Source: Coffea arabica (taxonomy: Eukaryota > Streptophyta > Magnoliopsida > Gentianales > Rubiaceae). From it: a stretch of 64,000 nt of DNA. The position numbers and the translations under genes were made by a program. Each line of letters starts with the position of its first letter. Position 1 is the stretch's first letter. Positions 24,301 through 37,400 of this stretch are shown in pieces. The notes beneath the pieces are model-generated. The model saw nothing but the letters and a program-made list of their open reading frames with translations, was not told the origin of the DNA and did no database searches. The DNA lies in assembly GCF_036785885.1 (NCBI RefSeq), contig NC_092323.1:4380501-4444500 (forward strand), in the 5' to 3' direction.

Positions 24301-25798
24301 TTTATAATGGTGAAATGTTGAATTTGTTCAGCCAGCATTACTATACTTTTGCATGTCAATCTACTTGCCAAATTGGCCTTGTGATCCCACTGCCTACTAT
24401 TTCCATGCATCTTAAACTATAAAAAAAGGGCCTGTCAACTTAATCTGCTCTGGTTATGTTCCTAAATGAAGATTTGGAAGGCTAGAACAGATACCTTGAA
24501 GTCATTAATAGGATGTTGCAAATCTGCAAATTGGTTGATGTGCCAATCCAAAAGCAAAGAAGTATGACTTGTTTCCTTTTCAGTATCATCACAAGTTCAG
24601 CAAGATGTATTCCATTTACAAATAAGTACTAATATTTGACAAAGGTTACAGATCTGTTGCAACTTTGTAGCTCCAAGTTTAACACTTAGTTCTGCTTTCT
24701 CCTAGTTTACTAATTTTTGAACACTTAAGACTTCATAAGAAATGTAATGTACAACAATCATGTTAGCATACAATGGAGAAGTATGGCAACATAAAAGGTT
24801 TGGACCCGGCAAATATGTAACATCTGCTTGAAGTAGGGCTTGGATGAAGGGTTCCTAGACACAAGCTAAAGATCCAATCTTTTGACCGAATATTAAGGAT
24901 GCGCCTTCTCTTTCCTCTAATTCTGCGCACTGTAGTGCTTGCATTTGACGGTTTTTGTTGTTTCATTTACAGACACAAGTTATGCTGGATCAGCTTTCTG
25001 ATCTCCAAACAAAGGTATCTAAATCTGCACTGGACAATTTAATTTGTAAGGTTTGATCTACTCCTTTTATTGACATCAGAATTTTGGGCTACAGGAGAAG
25101 TTGTGGCTTGAGGCTAATAAGGCATTAGAAAGGAAGGTAGTGACATACACGTGGTTGTTTATTTTGATATTTGTCCGTTCCATGGCGAAAAGCCTAGACA
25201 AAATATGTTACCCTATGTCTGATATTGTGAACTTGGTTGCCCCTTATGTCTTGCATGCATGTATGCTTCTGAAATAGTTGCTCTGTTCAATTGCTAACTA
25301 GGAGAACTGCTCATATTGAGTTCCCTTGGTGCAGTTCGTTTGAACCTATCCTTTTAATTGATTAGACAATTTTTTCCTTGACAATTGTTTCCTGATTAGA
25401 GCTTTTCAAGATACTGGTTGTATACGGCTTTTTGGTACCCTAATGCAAACCTTATAACGCCAAGAGTTTTTTTCCCAGCTGGAAGATATTTATGCTGAGA
25501 ATCACCTTCATCAGTCGTGGGGAGGTGGTGGTGAGCAGAGCAATACATACAGCCAACAGCATTCTCAATCTCAGGGGTTTTTTCAGCCCCTGGAATGCAG
25601 CTCAGGCTTGCAAATTGGGTAAGTTTCAGCTACATATACAGATGATCTTCTCAACTCAAGTCCAGCACCAGATCATCATCCTTTTCTGTTGGTTCACTAT
25701 TTTGTTAATTCAGGTACAATCCTGCAAGTTCAAGCCAAATAACTGCAGTGACTAATGCTCAAAATGTCAGTGGATTAGTTCCGGGCTGGATGCTTTGA
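21307..25798 (+). CDS. SEPALLATA-type MADS-box factor (SEP1/2, AGL2 lineage)
   Basis: Eight exons: 21307-21491, 23570-23648, 23778-23842, 24011-24110, 24973-25014, 25095-25136, 25479-25618, 25714-25798. These give 738 nt, 245 aa. Exon sizes 185/79/65/100/42/42 are the classic MIKC pattern. The MADS domain is residues 1-60 ([20 protein letters not shown] ... [13 protein letters not shown]), then the I region ([15 protein letters not shown]), the K domain (about 85-170, [21 protein letters not shown]), and a Gln/Ser-rich C region. It ends GLVPGWML, the SEP II motif, and GFFQPLEC with LQIGYNPA is the SEP I motif. This favours the AGL2/SEP1-2 (LOFSEP) branch over AGL9/SEP3. E-class factor bridging floral quartets in the nucleus; intron 1 is 2.1 kb and may hold regulatory sites. 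An AATAAA at 25893 may be a polyadenylation signal. Confidence 0.95.
21628..21799 (+). repeat. 86-bp tandem duplication in SEP-like intron 1
   Basis: Two adjacent copies (21628-21713, 21714-21799) differ at only a few bases, for example GAGCTTGAGCTAG versus GAGCTTGACCTAG. A recent slippage or unequal-exchange event inside a regulatory intron. Confidence 0.88.
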
Positions 25799-26371
25799 CA
25801 AATTAATCTCCAGATCAATATTCCAACCCCGGTCCATTTTCTTTCTAAAGTGAAGATATATGCTGATGGTTTCCCCTTGTACGTAAGCCTGTAATAAATT
25901 ATGCAGCTATCAATGATTAAAACGATAGTATTTGTCAGTCCAGTCCAACAAGAACGAATTTAAGTACGAGATCAGGTAGATCATGCTACCTGGTTCTAGT
26001 GTTATAAGAAGGTGTATTTGACATCAAGTGTATTGGCAAACAAACTTTATTTCGCAGAGTTATCTGCGTAAAATATGGAGTACATTTCGGTGCACTCTCA
26101 GCAATGGCTTCTGTTTTCCTTCAGTTTTAATCCATTAATAATGCTCTGTCCGTCGGACTAGGGAGGCATACGTGCAGAAGTTCTTTCCCTGTTGGGATTT
26201 ACTCTCTCTCTCTCTCTCTCTCTCTTCTTTCATTTTTTAATATAACCCTCTTCATTCTTTCAATTTGGTTTCGTGAAGGTATCCATTTCTTTCACAGATT
26301 GGAAACTATTAGGGATTTTGGGATTCGTTTCGATGGATTAATGGTTTTCACAAGAAATATTTAAGTACTAC
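25799..26371. other. SEP-like 3' UTR and spacer
   Basis: 3' UTR followed by spacer with a CT microsatellite. No other gene recognised. Confidence 0.5.
26202..26225. repeat. (CT)n microsatellite
   Basis: About 12 CT units behind the SEP-like gene. Confidence 0.9.
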
Positions 26372-27119
26372 TAAGCATGTCAATGGGTAAGGTTTGGATT
26401 AGATCCCTTTGATCCAGATTCAAATTCAAACCTGTTACATTTAGTTAGATGCAAACCCAGATCCAAACTCGTTTAGGTTTGAAAAAATAAATTCAAACCC
26501 GGATCCTTTTGGATCTAGGTATCTAATGAGTATTCATTGTATTTTTTTAAATACATTAAAATAAAAATATATTTAAAATATATGGATTTCGAAAAAAAAT
26601 ATAAACAACGTCTAATTTTTATTTTTCAAATAATAAAATTAATATTCAAGAAGTTGAATGCAATATTAACTCAAAAAAATAACTATTATTGAGTGGTTCT
26701 ATTTATTTTTAAAACTTCAATTGTATTTATGTCCAATATTTCATTTATTTACCTTTACTTTCTTCTTTTTTGAAAAAGTTTGTACTGATTACATGACAAC
26801 TAGGATTATCTTGAAAAAAAAAAAGAAAACAATCATGAAGTCATGCTATTTTTGATCCAATAACCATAAAATATTAGAATATTTTATAAATTTACTAATA
26901 TATATATGTGTATAGATATATTTTTAATTATATATACATGAATCTGGATAGGGTCTGTTATTAATATGGATCATAGAAAATCAGACCCTACCTAGATCCA
27001 CAACTCTTTTATAGGATTTGAATCTGAGTAGGATTTAGATTTGAGAAATTTAATACAAATCCTATCTTAGTGCATTGGGTTTGAATTAGATTTGAATTAG
27101 ACCCAATCCATTGATATGT
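26372..27119. mobile_element. Non-autonomous DNA element with CATRTCAATGG ends
   Basis: Left end reads GCATGTCAATGGGT and the right end reads ACCCAATCCATTGATATG, which are inverted partners. Inside, GATCC/GGATC-AAATC words recur in inverted order at both ends (26390-26520, 26940-27110), around an AT-rich core. No coding capacity. No clear target duplication, so the superfamily is open. Confidence 0.55.
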
Positions 27120-30100
27120 CCAAGTACCGCCATGAAAACTCGAACGGCAGAAGCGAAACCAGTTCCATCACTCGGTTTACTCTTGCACACACACATATAC
27201 GTCTATCTATGGGCTCTGCAATGTGGGTTGGACCGATAACCCTTCTAACTGGTGGAGTTAGAAGAAAAGGCTTATGCGGGCTTCCAATTTCCATGCTAGC
27301 GTTAAAGCCATTGCGAACGAAATTTTGAACGAGCAGTTAAAATCCGTCAGCTCCCAAAGATGGGAGGATTGGGCCTCTGGCCTATGGGATTGAGTGAAAT
27401 CAAGTAGCCCCATGCTGGTTTTGTTACATCCCATCTCAGGCTGCCGGAAATGAAATGAAGAGATGAACAAATCGCAACAACAAATCGCAACAGGAGTTGG
27501 AATCTGAGTGCCTGTTGTTGTTCGTAACAATTAAGCACAACAGATGCAAATCTAAAGGATATTAATCAAAAGCATAAGCAAGTACGAAGTTTGGAATCCC
27601 TGGGGCACACCATTTTGTTGCCTATCCTACGAGGTTCTCTCTCTTTCTCTCTTCGCTTCTTTGTCTCTCTGCATTGCATCCTGTATTTTTATTTTTTATG
27701 GATCACATAAAAAAAAGAACAAATTTTTTTTCCTCTGGAGGAATCTGATTCTGGGGTTTTTTTTTTTAATATATAAATATATTACCGTTATGGAATGACT
27801 GTAATTGGTTGCGATGGGAATCAGAATGACCCCAAATGTGTGTACGGATGAGTTGAAGGAGTTAGTTTAGTAGTACATGAAAAGAATGCAGGGTAGGTTG
27901 ATACGTTAATGGAATAGTTTTCCCGATCAAGATTCTAACTAGGACTAGGAATAGCATAGTGCCGAAATGGTTTGGTCTTGGAGATGGCAGACAGTGCTGT
28001 CTCCCAGTGGACGTCAAACCCCATTTGCGCGATCAAATCTACTGCTAGCCAACCAGTGCCAGTACTATCAATTTCTGATATTTATGGCCAATGCTACTAA
28101 ATTCAATGACTCCTCTACTACTACTAGTACTACTGCTGCTGCTGCCGCTATATGATTAGCCCCGCCCGACTGCGTTATCCTCCAACCACAGCCAAGGAGC
28201 ATTTACTAGTTATAATGTTGGGTCTCTGATATCAAACTGATTTTAGCCAATCATTAAGAGCTGGCGATCCTTTTTCTTTTTTTTTTTCTCTTTGGCGTTT
28301 TATAAAAGGGAGGAAACTGAAAGGTAAAAAAAAAAAAAAAGAGTTACACACAAATTATAATGACGCAGCAGTCCAAAGCCATGCATGTTTTGTTTAGTTA
28401 GGAAATTAGTAGTAGTAGAGATTAGGTGTGCCTAAACTATGGGATTAGAACCTTTGTATCAATGTTTTAGAATCTATAATGTTGGTAATTATATATGGGT
28501 TTGATGGATCAATGCAGATCTCTGATATCTGATCATCTGAATAGTAGAGTATTCAGCTGGCATCTGGATTTGCCTTGTTTAATTAGACAAGAGCTAGGAA
28601 TCACTCGCGTCGTCCAACCGGGAATAGAGTAATCGACCTCAGAATACGCGGGGCTGCTCCGTCCGGCCAGTGGGGATTAATTTAGCACTTCATCCACCCG
28701 ACCGTCGGTCGCTTGTGGCTGTCTTGGTTACCGGTTTCGGGAAAACCTTCGACGTCTATAATTTGTAATGCCCTGATAATTTGTTCGCTTGTGGCTGTCT
28801 TTTCTTTCTTCTTTATCTAGAGTTGAATAGTGATGACAGGATACGGAAACCTATTTATTACCCTAAAAAAGAAAATTACTATTATAGCTTTTCAGATACA
28901 GTATATTGCTAGCTGCTGCTGCTGCTGGTGTTTCGTGTATTTGCAATATTAGTTATCGAAGTTTTGTCAAAATCCGTACAACTTATTAATTGCAGTATTT
29001 GGATGGGAAAAGATCAAGAATGGGCAAATCGTTGATATTAAGTTTCCACTCCCTCCCTCGTGCTATTTATTATAAGACAATTGCATTAACATTGCTAGCT
29101 GCTTGTTCTAAACTAGGAAGGAAAAAAAAAAAAAAGTTCGATGATGCTTTAACATATATATTTTCACAAACATAAAAGGTAAAAGTTTAAGGTTGTCTAG
29201 TCATTATGTTACATTAGTATAAACGTTCTCTTATTGGGAGGCAAAAAAGGGTAAATTTTGAGATTTGATTACTTTACGTGATTCACGTAACGTGTCTCTT
29301 CTAAAACGTTGTTGAATCGTTTTTTATACACCATAATCGAAGTATACAAACGATTAGGGTCTTGACTGTCTCATTACCCTTCTCTTGGCTCTTTAAATTT
29401 TCTCCAATATTTTTTCTCTACTTAATCTCACCTTTTTTGGTTTCTGCAAAATGGTCCCCAACTTAAAGCTTGGTATTTACAAATATTTAAGGATATAAGA
29501 CCAATAGTTTGTGTGTACTGTACGTGTATTTTACTCCATCCTCTCCGCTACCCCACTCATGGTCCCCTTGTTTCAAAAATTTAAACACTCCAATTTGTTA
29601 TTTTTTATTTTTGTTTTGTACCGCGTGAAGTATCCGAACAAAAGAAATTAACTCGTTTCCGGTACTGAAGGGACCATATTATTAACGATGCCATAGGGTT
29701 TACAGCTCGATTTGTACTATAAAGATAACGTATTATTATAAAATTAAAATCCCCTTGACCAAAGAAACAAAAGTATTACAGGCGCGTGATCTTACTCTAC
29801 ACGAAACCAAAAGGATGGACCACTGAAACACATGCTTCGCAATCATCAGAATCACAGTAGTATTACAAGACCTGATATCGTCCATCGGCCGAGCGAGAAT
29901 GTGCTGATCTTGATGTCTACTTGATGCATAATTAGTGGCATAGATTTGGGAAAGTATTATTATTATTTCTGCATTTTTGTGTACAAACGTGACAAGTATA
30001 AAAGCTAAAAAACAAGTAATGAAACTACATAACTTGAATTATTAAAACCTTAACTTTCACTAAAAGACTGCTAAATAATAATAATAATAATAATATAGAA

Positions 30101-33100
30101 GTTCCTAATTTTGAGCCCTGATTTAATATGCCAATATTGTCTCTCTTAAATCAAGCTCCTTCAAATCCAGTACAACACAATCACACAAAATAATTTCCTT
30201 TGCAAATTCTACTAATATTAATTTGAACTCTTCATCTTCGAGTTTTTGTTGCTATAATATTTCTCGCACCTGGATAAATTTATCTTTTCGCTCAATTTAT
30301 TTTTCACTTGCTAAAATAATTCATACTTCTGGATAGACTGCTCTAGTCGTACAATTTGATGTCAATTTATCAACCACTCACTTTGTGATTTTCATAATCA
30401 CAATTCAACAGATAGGAGTAACTATGAGCATAGACCCACATTTGTACAAATGTTGCCAAAAAAAAAAAAAAATCTTAGTCTCACACTGGCTGCAAACTTA
30501 ATTAAGACGTGGTCCAAATTTGAAGTGTAATTACAATCATCCCTCAAAATGTAAACGTGTAACATACCCTATCTTACTAACTAGAAAAAATCTGTTGTTT
30601 GGGCACTTTAATTTGTGGGAATTGAAGGGCTTTGATGAAATCTTTTACCACTTTTAACCTGTGCAAGTAGTAGTATGGGCGAGACTTATCCGCAGCTTAT
30701 TCCCCGTACTATCTTACTAAGTCTCTCTCTCTATATATATAATATACTAATAATAAAGAAGAGGAGGAGAATTAAGCCTACTCAAAAAGGACGATAGTGT
30801 GTTTCGGTGTTACAAAGACGAGTAACGTTGCCCAGCAGTTGCACCAAAGAGTGACACGATTGCTTCAAAAGCCGATAAAGGACAAAGGATTTCATGGCAT
30901 TTTGACCGCCCGGTGACAGCTCCGGGACACCACTATCCCATTCCCAGCAACTCAGTCAATCAAATGCAGCTCCGTCAATCAAGTGATTGTTGATAATTAT
31001 CAACTCTGTCCTTAGGATCAGCATATATAAATGTTATTGGACTGCTTGCTTAACTTGTAGCTAGCAATTGCTAGCAATTGTGAGTTAAAAACAAAATGTT
31101 AACTAAAACTAATTAAATGTAACTTGAGTCGTGCTTAATAGCACTGTTTTAAGAAACTATTTCAGGAAGTTGAAATATTTCTTCATGATTAAATAAGTCT
31201 TCTTCCTGTTATAAACAAGAATGATCAGAACTAGCAAAAGTTGCATAAATCCAGCAACGAGCAGAGAGTGGAAGAAGAAGAGGAAAGCTGCTAGCTAAGA
31301 AGGTTTCTACTGTCAGCCTTCGGTGTAATTTCTAAAGTGGAAGTAGCTGTTATTTATAGAACTCAGAAAGTGTACGTTGGAGAGGATAAGAGGTAATTTA
31401 TAGTAAAACGTGTCTAATTTTGTGTAACAAAAAACAACGTTAATAAAAGAACGTTATGAACATGCCTGACTTTTTTAACGTACATTTTGTGCTTTCTCAT
31501 GTCTATCCACATGTACAAAACTTACTTAGCCTCTCAACTCCCTCGTGTTTAAATAATAATGTGAGGAAAAAAGAGCATAAAGGAATAAATTACCCTTTTC
31601 AGGAGTTGCTTATATATGGGGTTTTCAGCATCAAATTAATTACACCTTACTTTTAATTAACATCCAATATAATTACATGGAATTGTCATGACTTTATTAT
31701 GGAGTTAAGGCAGCTATATATATATATAACATCATGTACTCGGTGTTTTGCGTGTGTTGAAGGGCTTAGAGTAGTAACTGCATGGGAGATCGACATTCTG
31801 TTGGATTTTTTTTGCCCAAATAAAGACCAGAATGGCGGAAAATCTGAGGCTCTGGTTGTGACACTACTGCATCCACCCTATAGGAACACAAGCAGCAGAT
31901 CATACACTAAAAACGAATAAAGTGTAGCCACAAGTGGTATATCTAGGGGGCTTGTCTCCTTTCACCTTTTTTTTTTTTTTTTTCTTTCCAGGATAAAATA
32001 AATATGAAACACGGATGGAGAGCTGACAAAAGCACCCGAAGATAGTTCTAACGCAGTAACCTAAAAAAGAAAAAAAAAAGAGCTAGTATAACAGACTAGT
32101 TAACTCTACACATCCAGAAACGTACCATAGACTAGCCGGATTAGCAATAGGGGGACAAAAAATCTCCATGCTCCTTATTTTTGATAGGTGGGCAAAAAAT
32201 ATCTCCATCAAGAGTGGTGATGACAACGCAATGCGCCTCCTTCTACCACGTCCTATTGGACATGTGAAAATAGTATTGAAGAGCAGTACTACTGTGAAAG
32301 AAAATGTGGGGAGCGGCCGTCACACTTAATAAAGCTTAACTGCGGGCTTTATTAGACTGAAAACGAAGTATTTCCAGTTGATTAGTATACAGGTAATTGA
32401 AGACTTTTTAAGGGCTTTAATTAACTTCAGTGAGTAACACAGCATGCACAATCATGGCATGCAAAGTTACCCAGTGGATGTAGTGAATTTTCCTTCCCTT
32501 TTCCTTAAAAAAAAAAAAAAAAATTCCTTTCCTTTTGGGCCTCTGTGTGTGTTTTTCCCCTTCGAGGGACATGAATCCTGGGAAAAGAGGGAAAAAAAGA
32601 GAAGAAAAGGAATGGAAGTGAGTATGGAAATCATAACTTCCTTGTAAAACCAAAGCAAATGAGCGTTTTCTTGATCTATAAACGGACCCATTGTCAGGCT
32701 CAGGCATCTGTTCTTAGACCCTACTCAATGCCATGACTTGTGTACCTCTAATGGGAAGAAAAAAAAAGGAGAAAGTAAGGCATAATTTGGGTAGCGTAGT
32801 GTGTGATCATAGATCATGTGTGTGTCCGGTCATTTTCTTATAAAAGGATGCGCATTTGAATCTTAATATCAATGTGAGGATTTTTTTTTTTTTTTATTAT
32901 CAAACGTCAACGATCTACATTTACATCTATTTCTATTCCTATACCATGGGAAAGGGAACAAGCGCAACCGGATCAATGGAAATCAAAGGGGACCAAACTA
33001 ATTTTGGACCATATTAGTGACCTTTAATGCCCATTAATTTTGAAAAAACTACATAGAATGACAATTGATTGAAAACGATGATTGAAATCTTTTGACTTCT

Positions 33101-33860
33101 CACCCCATAAAGATCTAAGTGCTTTTGTGGAGTCGATGTGAAGATTATTTATGTCGGTGGACGATTTAAAAAAAATCTTTTGAGCAGTCTATCTATAATC
33201 GTTTGGGCGTATCTTGTGCTATGTTGATGACCAAAAGGCTACCTAAATTCTTTTTCAAAAAACAAAAGGAAAAGGTTTCTACGACGAAGGAATGGCACGA
33301 GCATGCGCACGTAAAGGAAAGAAGATGATAGTAGCACTGCACTCCTTCTTTCTCATATTTTTCCATCGTCGGAGTCTAATTTTTTAAGAATAGCAGATTG
33401 ATTAGTGTTTTTATTTTCAAAATTGTTTTAAAAAATTCAAAATTTGACTCTAAATATAACATGACATACGATTAAAAGAAGGAACAATATTAAAAAAAAA
33501 AACTTCAATGTTAATAAAATGACAAATATTTTGAAATGAAAATCATGATAATACTACTTTCTATTCGTATGACGGAAGGCGCACTGAACAGGACTAAGTA
33601 GCAGTAGTACAGTAAGCACCGGGTAGTGAGTAGCAGTCATAGGGCCGCCGTCAACGTTTCAGAAGGAAACAAGTGTAAATAGGAGTACTGAGGGGCGGGG
33701 ACCCAGTTCTGCTCTTTGCTTTCATGGGTTGTACGAAGTATTATTGAAAGCTGCAGCCTAGAGCACTCAGCCCAATAGCAGCTCGACAACGGATGCCCCC
33801 GCAATACCACCATTGTTTAACATTACCAGAAATGGTTTCTTTAGTCTTCTGCTTAATCTC
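27120..33860. other. Long intergenic region between the two MADS genes
   Basis: No gene recognised. It holds a (TAA)n run near 30075-30092, several A or T homopolymers (30455-30471, 31964-31982, 32505-32521, 32881-32896), a CTG/GCTGCT patch at 28912-28926 and an ACT/GCT patch near 28117-28146. Short open frames (for example 27967-28155, 32417-32707) are low-complexity or overlap on both strands. Unrecognised enhancers for either MADS gene could lie here. Confidence 0.5.
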
Positions 33861-33866
33861 TCTCCT

Positions 33867-33876
33867 CCATATATAG
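33867..33876 (+). promoter_or_regulatory. Relaxed CArG box upstream of the FUL-like gene
   Basis: CCATATATAG fits C(C/T)(A/T)6(A/G)G, the relaxed MADS-protein site, about 530 bp before the start codon. In such AT-rich DNA a chance match is easy. Confidence 0.3.
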
Positions 33877-33935
33877 CTGTAGCCCCGTTTCATCTTTGTA
33901 GCAAGTAGTATTTTAGAGGTGGGACTGGGACAAAC

Positions 33936-33950
33936 ACACACACACACACA
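33936..33950. repeat. (AC)n microsatellite
   Basis: A short AC run (caaacacacacacacacaca) upstream of the FUL-like gene. Confidence 0.8.
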
Positions 33951-34402
33951 TTTATTCTTTGATGCTACAGCAAAGTGCAAACACAATGGGGAAAGAGCCT
34001 GTGCTTTATATAGATATATAGTTATATAGTGTGCAGAACAAACTCAAAAATAGAAACCAATCCCACCATCAATATAATCCTGGTACACTATATATATACA
34101 TGAAATATTACCCACTAGCAGCAGCTGCAGCAGCAACCTGAGATTACCTGGTCTCTCTCCTCCTTCCATTGCTACTTTATTTGATATTACTCCTGTTACT
34201 ACTTCGCAGGAGTACTTCAAGAAAAATGGAGCTGCAGCACAAGTGCTACCAAATTTAGGGTTCCTTGAGCTCTTTATACTGTTATACTTGCCTATTATAT
34301 AATCTCGAGCTTCTTTTTTTTTTTTTTTTTAAATTTTTTTAATTTTTTTAAAAGATTCAGAATCAAGATTTTGAAGAAGAAGAAGAAGAAGAAGAAAGAA
34401 TA

Positions 34403-37400
34403 ATGGGTAGAGGTAGGGTTCAGCTGAAGCGGATCGAGAACAAGATAAGCAGGCAAGTGACCTTCTCCAAGAGGAGGTCGGGGTTGCTGAAGAAGGCAAA
34501 TGAGATCTCTGTCTTGTGTGATGCTGAAGTTGCTTTGATAGTCTTTTCAACCAAAGGAAAGCTCTTCGAGTACTCCACTGAATCAAGGTGCTCCTTGTTT
34601 CCCTTTTTTTCCCTGATTTTCTTTCTTCTCTCTTCCTCTCCTCTGCTTTGATTGGAGCATTTTTACATTCTCGCGTACTGCAGTTTGCATCATCCGGCCG
34701 GGTGCCTGTGTGTGTGGCTAATTTGCTGCTCCCACAGTTCTGAAACTTCCCTTTTCCGGGGCTTCTTTTTCCATTGCACTAATCAACTCTTCACTATTGC
34801 ATTACATTTTTGAAAATTTCCATTTCTGGGTTTTCTCCATTGCACTATTCACTCTTCACGGTTGCTTGTTTTGTGGCAATTACTATTTCCTTCCATGATC
34901 TTCCGCAAATCATATACACCCAACTACTTGTGTTACCTCTCAACCTCCATGCACCAGCTTTCCTCGATGTGTCTGGTGACCATTTCCTTTTTCCTTTTTC
35001 TTTTATTCTTTTTCCGCTTTTTCTTTTTCGAACCAAACTGCAGCCTGCTGGCTGACTGGTCTGGCTCCAAGAACCTTGACCTCATCTGATCACATAAATA
35101 CGTGTCTTGTGCTGGTATCCAGTTCTCTTCCTCTATTAACTACTATCTGTCTGGCGTAAGGCGTATGGCCCAGTTTAATTTTCATCGAAAACAACTAATT
35201 TCAGGAACATAATAAGACAATGATCGGTCATATCACGGGGGGTCACTGTTGCTGCTCATAAAAATTTATGAGCACTTCTTCTACTGACATAAAATTCTTT
35301 GATTAAGCTAAGGTTTTAGTCCGTCCGTCTGCAGAAATCATCCAAGTTTATAGGTAGCAAAAAAATATGTATATATATATATATATATCTTTTTTGCATA
35401 TATCTTTTATGGAGTGTAATAAATGCATTTCCTTCCATGCATACTCCTAGCAAACACCTTAAATCAGATTCAAGTATGAGTGAAACCTTGTGAGGAAATA
35501 TGAGCACTGTCGGAAGTGAAAGATCCAACAGGTCTTGATCCAAAGGAAAGGAGCCTTGAGAGTTGAGCCTCGTGTCTTCACTCACTTTTGTGTTTTCTTT
35601 CTTCTTCTTCTTTCTTTTTTTTTTTTAACCTTCGTAGTATCATTTGTAAAGTATCCTCGGTTTTTAGGTCTTTTTCTCAAGGCTAGCTTAGCTGTTGGGG
35701 AACCTTGTAAGCTGTTTCCCTTGCCACTGTCGAACCAACAAAATCGTCATCATATCCAACGTCGGATCATATATATATATATAGCCTCCAAAGAGCAAAA
35801 CGTGTAGACACATCCATGATCCAACTGCCCAATAGTATCATTATGAAGTACTCTTCTATCTTACTCTCCAACAGATCAAAAGTCACTTCCCTGTCTTTCT
35901 ATGTTTCAGCGGCATCAATTGAAATGTTTTCAGGAGCTAGGCATCCATGTGTACGTGTATACATCAACTAGGCTTGTTTGCTGGTTACTAGATCATCAAG
36001 AATTTTGCAAGATAATTGTATAATCAGTAGGGAAGAAGCCTATTTCAGCTTCGTTTATTTTTGACATTCAAGATGTAGAGAACCTGAAGGATATATAGGG
36101 TGTGTAAGACTCGAGTAAACTAGTCTAACTGAACCGAAGATAACAGGATAGCAAGACTGCCCACCAAAAAAAGAAAAAAAGAGGTTCTTGGTTATGAAAA
36201 AATGGAGAGTAACTGAATTCACTTGCACGTTCGCTTTAAATTTTTTTTTTTTTACGAGTACTTTACACATTTCAACACTCCTGATTACCAAAAACAAATG
36301 ACACCAACCGTGGGGTTAAGAAGGGGAGGGTAGAGATAATAATGCCCCAAGATTAAATTTGCTTTATTTTGACTTATGTGTATAGAAATTCACAAACTAT
36401 ATTTTCCTTGTTGAAACTAAATGAATCCCTGTTTAAAATTCTAGGAAAAGTATGAAGTTGTATCTAATATCCATATGGACATCTGAATTTTTAGAAGACT
36501 CTTAAGCTAGTCCCTGTGAAAGTTAAAATCTCTTTGTTTTGCTCCCAAATTAGGGCTGATGACCTTTTTTTTTTTTTATTTTATGTATATAGCTAGCTTT
36601 TAGTGAATAGTAATCTAGAAAACAAATTATATAATCAACAAAATTGCTCTCATGCGTCTAAATTTATAAAGAAAAGCATATATAAAATTTCTATGATTTA
36701 ATATATGCTTTTACTCCTGTCTGATCCACTTGTGAGTATTGTTCATTCTCCTGAAGCTCCTCCAGAACTTTTGCTCATTTATCCACAATGATCCTCATGA
36801 TGCTAAACAAATGTTGTCATTCTGTATATCCTATGACATCATAGTCATGACCCTGTGTTTGGATTGTAAATTATTTGGGATAATTTTGTGAAAAAAAGTA
36901 TCGTAGCACTTTTTTGATATGATGTATGCGAGATAAAAAAATGATTAAAAAATGTGTTGATGATACAAACAAATTAGTGTATGTAAATAAGGTGTAATAA
37001 TTTACAATCCGAACACATTTATTTTTATCTTTTACGCACCGATAACACTTCCAAATTTTCACGTTTTAATCTATCAGGATCTCTATCTTTGGGGCTTACT
37101 TATTCTCAACTACTGTTTAGATCAGCTGCTTATAACTCTTCTTTCTTTTAGCTTTGTATTTCTGAGTGTTGATCTCTCTATGTGACATATGATCTCTTAT
37201 CCTAGAATACAATGAGCTTTGTTTGCCTAAAAAGATTAAACTCTTCTTTCAGCCAAAAAGAGGTTTTTAGGTGTTCATAGTCGCTTTTGTGGTTTAAATT
37301 TAGACTATGTTTTAAGCCAAGACTTGAATTTGGAAAATAGCTCCTTTTTCTTTTAAAAAAAATTATTAATAATTGGCTTTTCTATCATTAAAAAAGCAGA